Source: Oreohelix idahoensis (taxonomy: Eukaryota; Mollusca; Gastropoda; Stylommatophora; Oreohelicidae). From it: a stretch of 64,000 nt of DNA. The position numbers were made by a program, and so were the translations under genes. The stretch spans positions 44,180 to 108,179 of the forward strand of contig JAMPIV010019865.1 in NCBI GenBank assembly GCA_024509875.1, read 5' to 3'. The notes under the pieces are model-generated. The model made no database searches. It was given only the letters and a program-made list of their open reading frames with translations, and was not told where the DNA came from. Positions 19,480 through 29,769 of this stretch are shown here, in pieces (position 1 is the stretch's first letter; each line of letters starts with the position of its first letter).

Positions 19480-19900
19480 CGCACGCACGCGCGCGCGCGC
19501 ACACACACTCTCTCTCGCATGTACACATTAACACAGACATTGAAGCCACGTGGATTTGTTTTAACTGATGAATAAAAATATCCCGTTGAACATCTGATGA
19601 GTTATAATTCGAAAATATAGTCCTACTTCTCTCCACGAAAAACTGTTTGAAGATGTCAGGAACCTTGAGCTGACTACTGCCATTATTAGAGTCATTAAGT
19701 GTAGAAGTCTGAGGGCGAATCAGAAAGAATATAGCGTCTCTAAGCCCATGTAATATGTTCAACTACCGATATGCGAAAGTAGCATCGTATCTTCAGTCCA
19801 TTTACTGTAAACAAAGTAACTTTAAATGTCTTAATTCTGAGCGGGCGCGTGCGTGTGTGTGCGTGCCTGCGCGTGTGTTAGTGCGCACGCAGGTGTGTGT
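19480..19900. repeat. CG/CA and TG microsatellites flanking dispersed repeat beta
   Basis: Alternating purine-pyrimidine tracts lie at 19481-19508 (CGCGCG then CACACA) and 19848-19895 (GTGTGCGTGCCTGCGCGTGT type). Between them, 19600-19740 on the minus strand is repeat beta, with TTAATGACTCTAATAATGGC and AGTCAGCTCAAGGTTCCTGA. Beta recurs in plus orientation at 21600-21705. Confidence 0.6.
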
Positions 19901-20544
19901 GCCTTTCACTAATCCTAAAATGGTAGTCTCGTCATACGTGTCATCGTATCTTCTTCTTCTTCGGATGTCCTGAAAAGGACGTTGTTGCGTTGTGTCCGTC
20001 TACAGCGAAGCTGCGATATTTGCGCCTTTCGGCCGACACATCCGACTTCAGAACGGCATTTTTCAACAAATGAGAATGTGGCTATTTTAATGTTAATCAA
20101 ATTCCGACAGGCGTTGTCTTTATCCGCAAATCATTAACCACCAACCCTGTGCATGTATTTAAAACCCACACTTTCAAACCAGCCTGAATAAAGTGCTACC
20201 ATCGTTTTATTAACACTTACAAGCGATGTGTTCCGTCAACGCCCGTATCTAGGATTATACAGGACCGCCTTTCCCGAATTACTCAGTAGGATTACGTGGC
20301 TACCGACGACGCCAACATGTCTGATCTTCATACTGGAGTGGCGAAATATGTGTGTTTACGTGTGTGGGTTTTTTGTTTTTTTTTTAAATTTAATAGTTAA
20401 AAATATCCTGTTCAGCCCATGATGGGTTATTATTAGGATACTGGTGTAAAAGCCCGTCATAAGACGGGAATTAAATTCAAAAGCACCAATACCTAACGGC
20501 AATTTTACTTATTCAAAACACCACTGTGCATCACCACAGTACTC

Positions 20545-20740
20545 GAACTACGTAGCAGCAGCGAGGGTCCCAATGTGTGTATACGGGATCACACATTCTT
20601 TAAATATATTTTTTGTGCACACCGTCATATGCACACTCTTCTTTCGTAAGTGTTACTATTTTCGGGACAGTACATATAAGGGAAACAATACAATTAATGT
20701 CTAGAGTACATATAAGGGAAACAATACAATTAATGTCCAA
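20545..20740. repeat. Repeat alpha fragment and a 33-bp direct duplication
   Basis: CCCAATGTGTGTATACGGGA followed by TCACACATTCTTTAAATA matches repeat alpha at 14800. Just right of it, AGTACATATAAGGGAAACAA with TACAATTAATGTC occurs twice in tandem (20671-20736). Confidence 0.6.
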
Positions 20741-21137
20741 CTTTCAACCAAAGTTGCATCCCTTAGCGTTACGCTCTGACAGAAAAAGCCGGGATTTTAT
20801 ATATAGGATACTGAGTATATAACGGTACATAATATATTCAACTGCTTACTGATAACATCCGTTTTAGCCATTCATTCCCTACAGAACGCCAATTCATTAA
20901 AAATTCGGGTTTTTTTTTTTACATCTTACTTAATCATACTTATTGTATTAACGTGAAACAAAACCAATAAATAAACAAGAATTGTTTTTAAGGCGAAACG
21001 ATTGAGTCTGCTATCTTTGGTCTGCTGCATTCTCTTATGTTCTTATGAACTGCTGACAATGAGCCATCAGTTTCTGGGGAGGATTGATAAAAAAAATGTC
21101 TAGCGCTTTTAATGCTGCCATCACTTCAGATGTGAAA
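20741..21137. other. AT-rich, nothing recognised
   Basis: No coding or repeat structure beyond T runs was seen in this stretch. Confidence 0.4.
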
Positions 21138-21290
21138 ATGTATTTATAGAATGTGTGATTCCTATATACACACCGGGATTCCCGCCGGTGCTACGGAGTT
21201 TGTGTGATCTACTGGAGGAGATCGGGGCACTGATGGAGTTGTCCGTGTGCAATGAAGATAGTCCTTAAAAAACCAAACCAAACTTTGCTG
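21138..21290 (-). repeat. Repeat alpha fragment, inverted
   Basis: ATAGAATGTGTGATTCCTAT, GTGTGATCTACTGGAGGAGA and GATGGAGTTGTCCGTGTGCA are the reverse complement of the block at 14690-15770. This copy lacks the RTE insertion, so it shows the empty site. Confidence 0.6.
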
Positions 21291-21339
21291 TGAAAATAGA
21301 TGTATTTTCTCTAACACTACTCTTTTTGCTTTTTTAACC

Positions 21340-22330
21340 TTGGATTTGTGGACTCTGAAAAGGCATTCTACAATCGCTCTGGAAACTGATGAAGTCCCCC
21401 TGGTTCATCATTAACCCATTAAAGAAAACATGAAGACGTGAAATGCAGAGCTGTGCATGAACGACACCTTACAGACCTGCTAGAGATAAAAACTGACCTG
21501 GGGCAAGGATGCCTCTCGTCACCATCTCTCTTCTTAGCGGCTGTAGTTTGGGTTATGAGAACAACGATTTCAGCAAACAGAATTGAAATTCTTCTTCTTT
21601 TTCTTCCTCGTTCGCCTTCAGACTCCCAAATTAATGACTCTAATGAAAGCAGTAGTCAGCTCAAGGTTCCTGACATCTCCAAACAGTTTTTCGTGGAATG
21701 TACCACAAGTACAGAATTGGTGCAACGGATAACTGCACCTGCGGCACCAGCCCGATGACAGCCGAACACCTGCTGCAGTCCTGCTCAACATACAGCAATG
21801 AACGGAGTAGCGTATGGCAACAAATGGAATTCAGTGGATTGGCAAAACCGCTGGACGATCAAGGTTTTGCCCATGACCTGTCTGTTCTGGCAAAGAACCG
21901 TAACCAGACGCAAGACAAACTTACAATGCTTGATGAGAGGCCACAACAACTGAGTTTGAAAAAAACACAAAGAAAAAAGGCAAGAATAATATGAACAAAT
22001 GCAGTCAATGAATGAACGACTGCCCTTGATGAAACATCCCTATATTATTTGGGCTCATACATAAATCTTGGCAGCAATATAGACAAAGTTGGAGCAAGAA
22101 ATAATGATATCAAAATATGAATACAAATTGTTAGAGGAGGTTTATCTGCACTAGGAAATATACAGAAACCAAAAGAAATCAAGTCCAAACAAGTCACAAT
22201 CTTCAACTCCACTGCTTTCTTTACACATTCAAGTTGACGTCTGAGAGTGTACGAAGAAGAAGAACAGGAAGAAGAAAAACTCAAATGTCAAGGCAGTCTT
22301 ATTTTGTGCCTCTGAAACATGGACATTTCC
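21340..22330 (+). pseudogene. Mosaic LINE pseudogene with an embedded jockey-type tail
   Basis: The plus strand gives a decayed FVDSEKAFYNRS (palm A), then LTDLLEIKTDLGQGCL with LFLAAVVWVMRTT (21470-21560). Repeat beta follows (about 21600-21705), then a jockey-type C-terminal tail, MYHKYRIGATDNCTCGTSPM with TAEHLLQSCSTY (21698-21800). The first LINE then resumes with GFAHDLSVLAKNRNQTQDKL (palm C, one Asp lost), YLGSYINLGSNIDKVG and a C-terminal CASETW (22320). Thus a second LINE piece plus another repeat landed in the polymerase of the first. Frameshifts occur throughout. Confidence 0.72.
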
Positions 22331-22928
22331 ACCCTGTTGGATATATTCTGGTATTTATTGGGGTGAACAGACTTGTCGGTTGATAGCTGGGGGGAAAAAA
22401 AGATGGCTATGCCGGATTACGTTGGACGGTCACTTTGGTCATGCAATTTAATCTCAGTTCCTTTCTACGTCTTTATACAGGCATTATTCATACAGCGACA
22501 TCTAGTGCTTCTACTGGTGCTGCTGTGTAGTCCTACCCTTATGGCAAAATGTTTGGCATGGCATGAATATCTAACTTAATCTTAATACTGCCCGCTGCTG
22601 AGTCGTATACTATGCCCACATACTCTATTTTCCTCTAATAAAGGATTTACCGCTAATTGCATCTGATTACTGCTAAGTAGGGAAACCAGTGCTTGCTACC
22701 GTTAACAGCATCCAACTCTCGCAGATTGCATAAACTACTCTGCAACAACACGTGGCGGCATTTGAATATTCTTGCCACTTGAAAAGATCAATTCCTGCCC
22801 CGCTGAATCTTAATGCTACCTGCATAAACCAACGTCTGCCACCGTACACGATAATTCTTCTTGTCGTCTGGTGACAACCCAGCGTCTGCTACTGGCAGGG
22901 GCATCTTACTCTTCTTTATTGTTCTAAA
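22331..22928. other. No gene recognised
   Basis: Mixed-composition DNA with repeated words (CTGCTAAG, CTGCTACC, CGTCTGCTAC) but no clear array, coding frame or element ends. Confidence 0.35.
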
Positions 22929-23101
22929 CAGCGTTGCCACTCGTAATTTTTAATTTAAAAAACCTAGATTTCGGCGACGGGCTATGTTGGCCAATTTTTG
23001 GAGAAATCTAGGTGGCGTTCTTCAGCTAATGAAGAAAAATGACACCCAGACGGAACCAAAAAACCTAAGCTAGGTGAATCCACCCTGGAGTGGCAACGCT
23101 G
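22929..23101. mobile_element. hAT-type MITE (173 bp) with perfect 14-bp TIRs and 8-bp TSD
   Basis: The element begins CAGCGTTGCCACTC and ends GAGTGGCAACGCTG, an exact inverted pair. The 8-base duplication GTTCTAAA flanks it at 22921-22928 and 23102-23109. It has no coding capacity. Perfect ends and duplication indicate a recent insertion. Confidence 0.92.
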
Positions 23102-23249
23102 GTTCTAAAGGTCTTCGTTAAAATTACCTCTCTTTCTTCCAGTCGTTTAACTCTTTCCGCGTCAGTCCGGTCTCCCATTTCTGCTGCTCATTCATGCGAT
23201 AAGAATAGTAAAGATGGAAACGCTAGCCTATATGTGCGCAAACTCACGA

Positions 23250-23282
<33 letters not shown>

Positions 23283-23284
23283 AC
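23250..23284. repeat. CG/CA dinucleotide microsatellite
   Basis: ACACGCGCGCGCACACACAC and further CA repeats, then CGCG. A simple repeat. Confidence 0.9.
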
Positions 23285-23871
23285 GCGTGCCACCGAGCTA
23301 AGCTTTAATATTATTCGTCTGGTCTCTTAACCGTCTTGAACTCGTGTCCTGGAAGTGAATTCTCGTAAGTGTTCTAAAGCTGAACACTGCACGCTGTTAT
23401 AATAATTCAAGCACACAGGATAGACCCTGTATAGTTCCCGGGGGTCTGCAGAAAGACAAAGACAAAACAGGACTACGACACCCTCAGGTACTGTGGTACA
23501 AGATGACCAATATGAGGTTGCGCATGAGGCAGGCAATCTCACTATGTACAGAACTCCATTTATCCGAACCCCAATTATCCGAACATCCAATTATCCGAAC
23601 ACTTTTTCGAGAAAAAAAAAATCAGGCGCCACCAGTCATGTTAGACTTTATTTTTGAATCTTTTGATGCGGCAAGCTTCAAATGTGTGCGAACAATTTGT
23701 AGAGGATGGAATGGGCTAATGGTCAGTCGCTTACGTACAGGAAGTCAGTCAGATCATAAAGTCAGTTAATATCTGGTTTACCAATCTAGTGTACGTATGC
23801 GTTCTAGGCAGAACACTGGCTAAACAGACAGTTCAACTTAAAATAATTGTGTCTGCTACTCTGGTTCTCTA

Positions 23872-25157
23872 TTGTGTGAAAAGGCACTTCAGTTCAACAA
23901 TCAACTTGACTGTCCTCCTGACTTTAAGGCTAGCCAGGGATGGTTAAGAAACTTTAAATCTCGTCATGGCATACGAGAATTGGAGATGCAACTGCCGCTG
24001 ATCATTTTTAAAGAAACATTCTTGGCTTTTTTGGAAGAAGAAGATTATTCACTCGATGTGTATAATGCCGATGAGACTGGCTTATGCTGGAAATCATTGC
24101 CTCAAAAATCACTTGCATCTCAGCGCGAAGCAGCTTCCCCTGTGTTTAAAAAGTGCAAAGAGAGAGTAACAATTTTGGTAGCCGCGAATGCCAGTGGAAG
24201 TCATCGTTTACCGGTGCTAATGATCGGTAAAGCCAAAAAAAACCACGTTGTTTAAAGAATGTGACATGTCTCCCATTGTGCTACAAAGCACAGAAGAGTG
24301 CTTGGATGAATAGTGAAATATTTCTTGATTGGTATACAAATCAGTTCATCCCAAATGTGAAGAGGTTGAGAGAACAAGAAAAGAAAACTGGAAAAGTAAT
24401 TCTTCTACTGGACAATGCACCATCTCATCCAGAGACGGATACATTGAATGCAGTTGATGCAAATTTTAAAGTAATTTTTCTGCCTCCCAATGTAACAGCA
24501 CTGATTCAACCAATGGATCAGGGTGTTATAGCAAAGCTTAAAACGATGTACAAGAAGGAAGTCATGCGTCGTTTATTGTTGGCTGAAGATGAAGAAAGTG
24601 TGGTGGCGTTTTCCAAAAAGCTTAATCTCAAAGACTGCTGATATATGTTAGCTGATGCTTGGACCACCCTGTCACAAGATAATCTCAACAAGGCTTGGAA
24701 TAGATTGCTTGGGAAAAAAGGAGGAAATGAAACTACTGTAGTGGACACAAATGATGATTGTATAAATGAAGTTGTGGAACTGTTTCAAGCAATGCCCGGA
24801 TTTTCGGCCTGTGACAAAGATGATGCACACATGTGGCTAGAAGATGATAATGATTCTGGTTTTCAGTTTTTGAATGACGAAGAAATTTTGTCTTTTGTGC
24901 AAAAAGAAAACCAAATACATGTAGTGACCGATGACGAAGACTCCTCAGAAGTACATGATGTACTTGTAGATTATGAAGAAAACCCAAAACGTCGACCAAG
25001 TCCTGAAGAGGCCTTTATAGCACTAGAAACAGCGATGGCTTGGTACGAGCAAGAAGATGACAGCTGTCCTATACAGCTTCTGCTGTTGAAGAGAATGCGG
25101 GACTTAGCAGCCAAAAGGAGACTATCCAGTTTGGTGCAAAAGAGGATTCCTCATTAA
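23872..25157 (+). pseudogene. Tigger-type DDE transposase, two small lesions and missing N-terminal HTH
   Basis: The first segment starts in a CENP-B/Tc5-type DNA-binding domain (LCEKALQFNNQL, DFKASQGWLRNFKSRHGI) and reaches the first catalytic Asp in VYNADETGLCWK. After a frame change in an A-run at about 24238, the second segment has the second Asp in VILLLDNAPSHP and the third in NVTALIQPMDQGVI, then a helical region. A single TGA at 24639-24641 interrupts it. The remaining 170 codons (WTTLSQDNLNKAWNRLLGKK, then an acidic tail) are open. The usual leading helix-turn-helix is not found upstream, so part of the 5' end seems deleted. All three catalytic acids remain. These enzymes cut and paste at TA; this copy could not do so without an intact source. 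Confidence 0.9.
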
Positions 25158-25164
25158 TTTAAAT

Positions 25165-25450
25165 AGTGGGTTACATCTGTGCAAGTACATGTATACGTAA
25201 GTTGCGCCTGGTTTTGAATCGTTTGTAATGTTATTTTGAAAACATTTCTCTTTCTTAAAAAAAAAATAATTAATACAAGTAGTACATGCACTGCAAAATG
25301 TAATGAAAGATTTTGGTGATACAGTGATCTAATACAGTGTGGGTATTATTATTACAGTACAAGTAAATATGTTTTATAGTGTAATTTCCTTGTGATGGTT
25401 AATTATTTTTAGAAATATGTGTACATGTACTCGATACATTATGTAATCCA
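25165..25450. other. Tigger 3' untranslated region
   Basis: AT-rich, non-coding sequence between the transposase end and the right terminal repeat. Subterminal CCAATTATCCGAACATTTGA lies at about 25447. Confidence 0.7.
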
Positions 25451-25654
25451 ATTATCCGAACATTTGATTATCCGAACGATGCTCGGTCCCATGGGGTTCG
25501 GATAAATGGAGTTCTACTGTAAAATAAACTGTCAGAGAGAGTACCGCTGCAGGAGCTCGTGGATGATTGATGCAGACTTCTTGCGAGGGGACCAGCTACA
25601 GTGGTTGCTCCGTGCTCCGTAAGGAGTGCACATGAAAATGATGACACGGAACAG

Positions 25655-26228
25655 CTGTTAAGACAATACAAGAACACGGGATAGCTATTATAACAATACA
25701 AGAACAGATTATTATCTGTTATGACAATACAAGAATAGATGCTAGCTGTTATAACAATACAAGAACAGATGGTATATGTTATAACAATACAAGACTAGAT
25801 GATAGCTTTTACAACAATACAAGAATAGATGATAGCTGTTATAACAATACAAGAATAGATGATAGCTGTTACAACAATACAAGAATAGATGATAGCTGTT
25901 ATAACAATACAAGAACAGATAGTATCTGTATAACAATACAAGAACAGATGGTAGCTGTTATAACAATAAAAGAACACAGGATAGATACTATAACAATACA
26001 AGAACAGATGATATCTGTTATGACAATACAAGAACAGATGATATCTGTTATAACAATACAAGAACAGCTATTATAACAATACAAGAACAGATGATAGCTG
26101 TTATGACAAAACAAGAACAGATGACATGTTATAACAATGCAAGAACAGAGGACAGCTATTATAACAATACAAGAACAGAGGACAAATATAACAATACAAG
26201 AACAGAAGACAGCTGTTGTAATAAAATA
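25655..26228. repeat. 30-bp minisatellite, about 19 copies
   Basis: The unit ACAATACAAGAACAGATGAT followed by AGCTGTTATA repeats with scattered variants (AGAATAGATG, GACAGCTATT) and a few short deletions. It begins directly after repeat X copy 4. Confidence 0.92.
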
Positions 26229-26599
26229 CTAACAAAGGTATTCTCTAGGCATATTTTATACAACTGCGCTTTTTAAATTATAAACACGCGCGTGCAGTTA
26301 CAGAGTGAGTACATATCCTGCGATCCATCTGAAGTGAAGCTAATCAAAACATAATGTGTCCTGAAAGATTTCATGTTGGCACATTTCAGTTATGACTTGG
26401 AATACTCGAAACCGGAATTATAATGACATTCTAAATCGCATTACGAAAATGCATGAGAAAAAACAACGTGAGTTAACGCGATGAACAACAAGTGCACATT
26501 AGATAAACACACAAGGAAGTCATCACAGAGATATTACTCAGGTGTAAATTATGTGCTTGCTTCTCGGGACAAAGTTACCGTGGTTCGAAAAATGGTAGT
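26229..26599. other. AT-rich, nothing recognised
   Basis: No repeat unit, terminus or coding frame was seen in this stretch. Confidence 0.4.
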
Positions 26600-26715
26600 T
26601 CCATGCTCCAGTGCACCTGGCTGTAAATGGGTTACCTGACAGTGCCCTTGAGTTAGGGAAAGCAAAGACGGCGAGGAAGGTAACCGGTCACCCTACCTCA
26701 TAAATCTGAGACCTA
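26600..26715 (+). repeat. SINE central-domain fragment
   Basis: CACCTGGCTGTAAATGGGTT, ACCTGACAGTGCCCTTGAGT, TAGGGAAAGCAAAG and CACCCTACCTCATAAATCTG match the SINE body at 1311-1440 and the inverted copy at 48110-48240. The tRNA-like head is not seen here. Confidence 0.6.
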
Positions 26716-26819
26716 GTATAGTGAATTCTCTAACACTTCACATTTCACTCCCATACGACGGTTATCTGTTGGGGAACTTCTTTTACCTTTTAATATACAT
26801 TAAAGCCAACCCCCCTTTT

Positions 26820-27050
26820 TTTGTAGATGGGAAGGGTTGTCTCTATGGGGACAAAGAAAGAACTTGCTACGGTTCCTTTAGATACGTCGCAAGAGTTGAC
26901 TAAAACGTGGTTGTGTATGGAGGTGGCAACCTCGGAATGTACAATGAATTGCTACTAAAACCACCGCTACAGGAGAATGTGAATGCTTTGGAGCATACTT
27001 CCTGTAACTGAGTCTACTGCAGTGGTGGCTCCATGCTCCATCGGGAGAGA
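26820..27050 (+). repeat. SINE-like dispersed repeat X, copy 5
   Basis: GGGACAAAGAAAGAACTTGC, AAAACGTGGTTGTGTATGGA, GGTGGCAACCTCGG, CACCGCTACAGGA and GTGGTGGCTCCATGCTCCAT follow the landmark order of copy 1. A short GATGAT microsatellite follows at 27060-27103. Confidence 0.65.
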
Positions 27051-27239
27051 AAAAAATGATTATGATACTGTTGCTGATGATTGATGATGATGGCGATGAT
27101 GATGTATTAAAGTACATATGTGTGGGAGACATCCGGGGACTGAAACAATGTGAATTAAAGAAACAAAAAATCAGCGAGTGAGAGGGAGAGTGTGAGAGAG
27201 AAAGACAGACAGAGTAGAGAAGCAGAGCGACAAAAGATA

Positions 27240-27927
27240 CGAGGGGCGTTCGCACGGAGTGCATCTTTAAGTGGACCAAATAGATGAAAATCAGAGGGTG
27301 CCAAATCGGGACTATAGGGTGGATGGGGTAGTAAAGTCCAACCCAATTTGGTGATTGCTTCCCGTGTTGCCAGACTTGTGTGAGGTCGCGCATTGTCATG
27401 AAGGAGAAGCAGGTCTGATGGATTCTTGTGCGGCCGAACTCTGCGAAAACGTTGATTGAGTTTTTTCAGTGTCTTAATGTAAGCTTGCGAATTGATTGTC
27501 TCTCCTCTTGGCATAACGTCCACAAGAATCACACCTTCAATGTCCCAAAAGAAAGTGATCATGACCTTTCCAGCTGAAGGAATAGTCTTGAATTTCTTTC
27601 TTCGTGTTGATTGCGGATGATGCCACTCCACTGACTGTCTTTTTGTCTCTGGTTCAAAATGATGTGCCCAAGTTTCGTCACCTGTAACGATCTTAGCCAA
27701 AATGTTCTCTCCATCAGCATTGAAACGCTCCAACAATTCAGAAGAAATTGTTGCTAACACGCTCCATTTCAATGGTTTAGGGCAGCCGTATTATTTGGCC
27801 GGTTGCGGTGCAATTTGGTGCACACAATTGGCACATGTCTTATTTGAAGTGTGCAAAATGTCATGCTTCTATCTTCATTATTAGCTGAGAAAAACGATGT
27901 GGTGCATTACTTTCTGAATGCCCCTCG
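27240..27927 (-). mobile_element. Deleted mariner transposon
   Basis: Ends are CGAGGGGCGTTC and GAATGCCCCTCG, an inverted pair with one difference, each followed by TA (27238-27239 and 27928-27929). At 688 bases it is about half of a full mariner. A transposase remnant lies on the minus strand. Confidence 0.9.
27260..27772 (-). pseudogene. Mariner transposase, catalytic core only
   Basis: The minus-strand frame keeps the mariner catalytic set. The first Asp is in IVTGDETWAHHFEPETKRQS, and the second in LLLHDNARPHTSL. The third follows in HPPYSPDLAPSDFHLFGPLK; spacing between the last two fits the D,D34D class. The N-terminal DNA-binding domain is absent and the frame runs into the terminal repeat right after FGPLKDAL, so the C terminus is also lost. 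Reading past the terminal repeat to 27155 is an artefact. The core is uninterrupted, so deletion rather than slow decay disabled it. It probably moved, if at all, through another copy's enzyme. Confidence 0.9.
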
Positions 27928-28104
27928 TATAAGGTGGCCGCATCTTGTCAAATACAGGGACACTCTATTTTAGATAATTTATATTCTCAATTATATCTAT
28001 TAGATATACATAAAACAATTGTCAAAACAAGGAACAATAATAGCCATTTCACATTTAACTAATAAGTTGTATGTTTTATTTCCAGAAACAAAATCAAATA
28101 TAAA

Positions 28105-28227
28105 ATGTCCAATAAACTGACTCTACATGGGACAGCAACAACTGCTACCGTCTATGATGGGCATGAGCTGAACATACCAGATCTTACGTCGAGCTGTAAT
28201 GTCAATGTAACATGCCACTTTATGTAA
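28105..28227 (+). other. 40-codon open frame with acceptor-like and poly(A)-signal context
   Basis: A frame from 28105 to the TAA at 28227 follows an acceptor-like TTTTATTTCCAG (28074-28085) and is followed at once by AATAAA (28226-28231). The peptide begins MSNKLTLHGT and ends NVTCHFM; it has no domain I know. It could be a terminal exon, a relic or chance. There is no independent support. Confidence 0.2.
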
Positions 28228-28619
28228 TAAAACCGAATATATTTCACTTTCTCTTGTCGTTTTGTGTCATATAAATCAGCCGGATAAAAGTGAAGATATA
28301 AATATTTAAAAATAGGCAGTGACTTTTCCAATTACCCTGCAGAATGACACGGGGAAATGGTACTCAAGGTAATAGCCAAGGTAAATTAAACGACGAAGAT
28401 TTGGAGAGGGCAGAAATGAATGCGGTCGAAACGTCAACCCAGTGCCATTAAACAGAACGTCTAACGATCTCTACCTGGGAATACAAAATAATAAAAAATT
28501 CACCCAGGATAGGTAATAATACGTGAGATGCGGTAACGCTGGGTTAATGTAAGAAGCGTAATTTAAAAACAAAACAAAAATCTACATCCTTGTCGTAAAA
28601 CGTGTGTGTAAACCCACTT

Positions 28620-29769
28620 CTTAGTTAAATCACTATGTCGAGATACAAATATCCCTCAGCCAATCAACGAGCACCGTTCACCAGTCTCTGAGACAGAATA
28701 AAATTAGGCATAAGCCCTGTTTTTCTGTACTCGGTTACGGCCATCTTGTCTCCAAATATGGCGGAAAACAGAATAAAATCAGGCATAAGCCCTGTTTTTT
28801 CGGTACTCGTCTAGGTCACGGATTGTACGGCGGATGGTACGGAACCGTATATAGCCAATCAGCTTGCCACGCCGAGAACCTATCAAAAGCGTTCCTTTAA
28901 CAGTAAAAGTTCCTGCATCTACCTATATATACGGGCGAGATTTTATTCAAAATCACGCACACACCAACACGAAGCCAGCTAGACGACCGACTGAAGAAGA
29001 GAAGCTGTCAGACTGATTTATTGCTCACCTGCATTGACCGGGAACTCTTGCTTCACTAAAGTCGACTAGCCTGTTTAAAATCTTAGAGGGTAATTATACT
29101 TACTATAAACTTGTAGGAAAATAGGCCTACAGCAGATATATAATGTTTGTATTTGTTGTGTGTCATTTATACTACCTACACCTGTATATATTTATTATAA
29201 ATTGTTTCACTATGAATGTATCAGGTTACTGATTGTATCTTGGGGAATTAGGTATAATGATTGTATTTCCTGATATGATTGATGAAGACGAAAACCAACT
29301 AAAACATAACCAAAACATTTATATAATCCATACATTTCTCCCAGAAAATTCTCTCTCAGATAACTCCAACCTGAAATATAACCAAAACAGTCCTTGTTAG
29401 GACTCAATCTATTGTCTCATATAACTTCAATCTATTGTCTCAGATAACTCCAACCTGAAATATAACCAAAAACAGTCCTTCTTAGGACTCATATAACTTC
29501 AATCTATTGTCTCATATAACTCCAACCTGATATATATATATATAACCAAACAGTCCTCGTCTCATATACTCCTATCATCAGAACACAACAATATTGTTAG
29601 GATATATGTTACCAGCCAGTACAGCACTTGTCAGAGAGTGCCTGGTATATTATAGGGGGAAGGAAATGGTTGTATCACACCTAGGTGTACATATTATTGG
29701 ATGTATTCATGTATTGAATTTATATTATTGGATGTATTCATGTATTGAATTTATATTATTGGATGTATT
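28620..29769 (+). repeat. Probable fragment of another long LTR (E)
   Basis: The stretch has an LTR-like layout: an 80-bp direct duplication around AGGCATAAGCCCTGTTTTT (28707 and 28782), a TATA-like CCTATATATACGGGCG (28922), a transcribed-looking leader and the donor-like GAGGGTAATTAT at 29097. The right part carries short tandem repeats (AACTCCAACCTGAAATATAA at 29350-29540; a 33-bp unit with GGATGTATTCATGTATTGAA at 29695-29765). It ends where element A begins. Its own TGT and ACA ends were not found. Confidence 0.4.

Larger units (their letters stand above)
23549..25519 (+). mobile_element. Tigger/pogo-type DNA transposon, about 2 kb
   Basis: The ends are CAGAACTCCATTTATCCGAA and the reverse complement of a right end that reads CAGTAGAACTCCATTTATCC; the left copy has lost two bases. 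TA lies on both sides (23547-23548 and 25520-25521), the target duplication of this superfamily. Subterminal AATTATCCGAAC words repeat at both ends, probable transposase-binding sites. The interior holds the transposase pseudogene listed separately. Confidence 0.92.
23435..25645 (+). repeat. SINE-like dispersed repeat X, copy 4, split by a Tigger element
   Basis: The left half (23435-23548) has GACAAAGACAAAACAGGACT, GATGACCAATATGAGGTTGC and CAGGCAATCTCACTATG. The right half (25520-25645) has TACCGCTGCAGGAGCTCGTG, GACCAGCTACAGTGGTTGCT and CCGTGCTCCGTAAGGAG. Joined at the TA, they restore the landmark order of copy 1. Confidence 0.75.

Noticed and set aside
19556..19620. CTGATGAG...CGAAA as a hammerhead ribozyme core
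   Set aside because: The bases between the two motifs do not form a convincing stem II, and no matching stem III with a cleavage triplet was found.
25742..26114. Tyr/Cys/Leu-rich minus-strand frames resembling membrane proteins (YHLFLYCYNS repeats)
   Set aside because: Translations of the 30-bp minisatellite.
27155..27239. C-terminal extension of the mariner transposase frame beyond the terminal repeat
   Set aside because: The transposon ends at 27240; the extra codons are flanking DNA with low-complexity LSLSLS sequence.
28380..28450. GGTCGAAACGTC motif as the end of a Penelope-like element
   Set aside because: Only a short word similarity; no reverse transcriptase, GIY-YIG domain or paired terminal repeat nearby.
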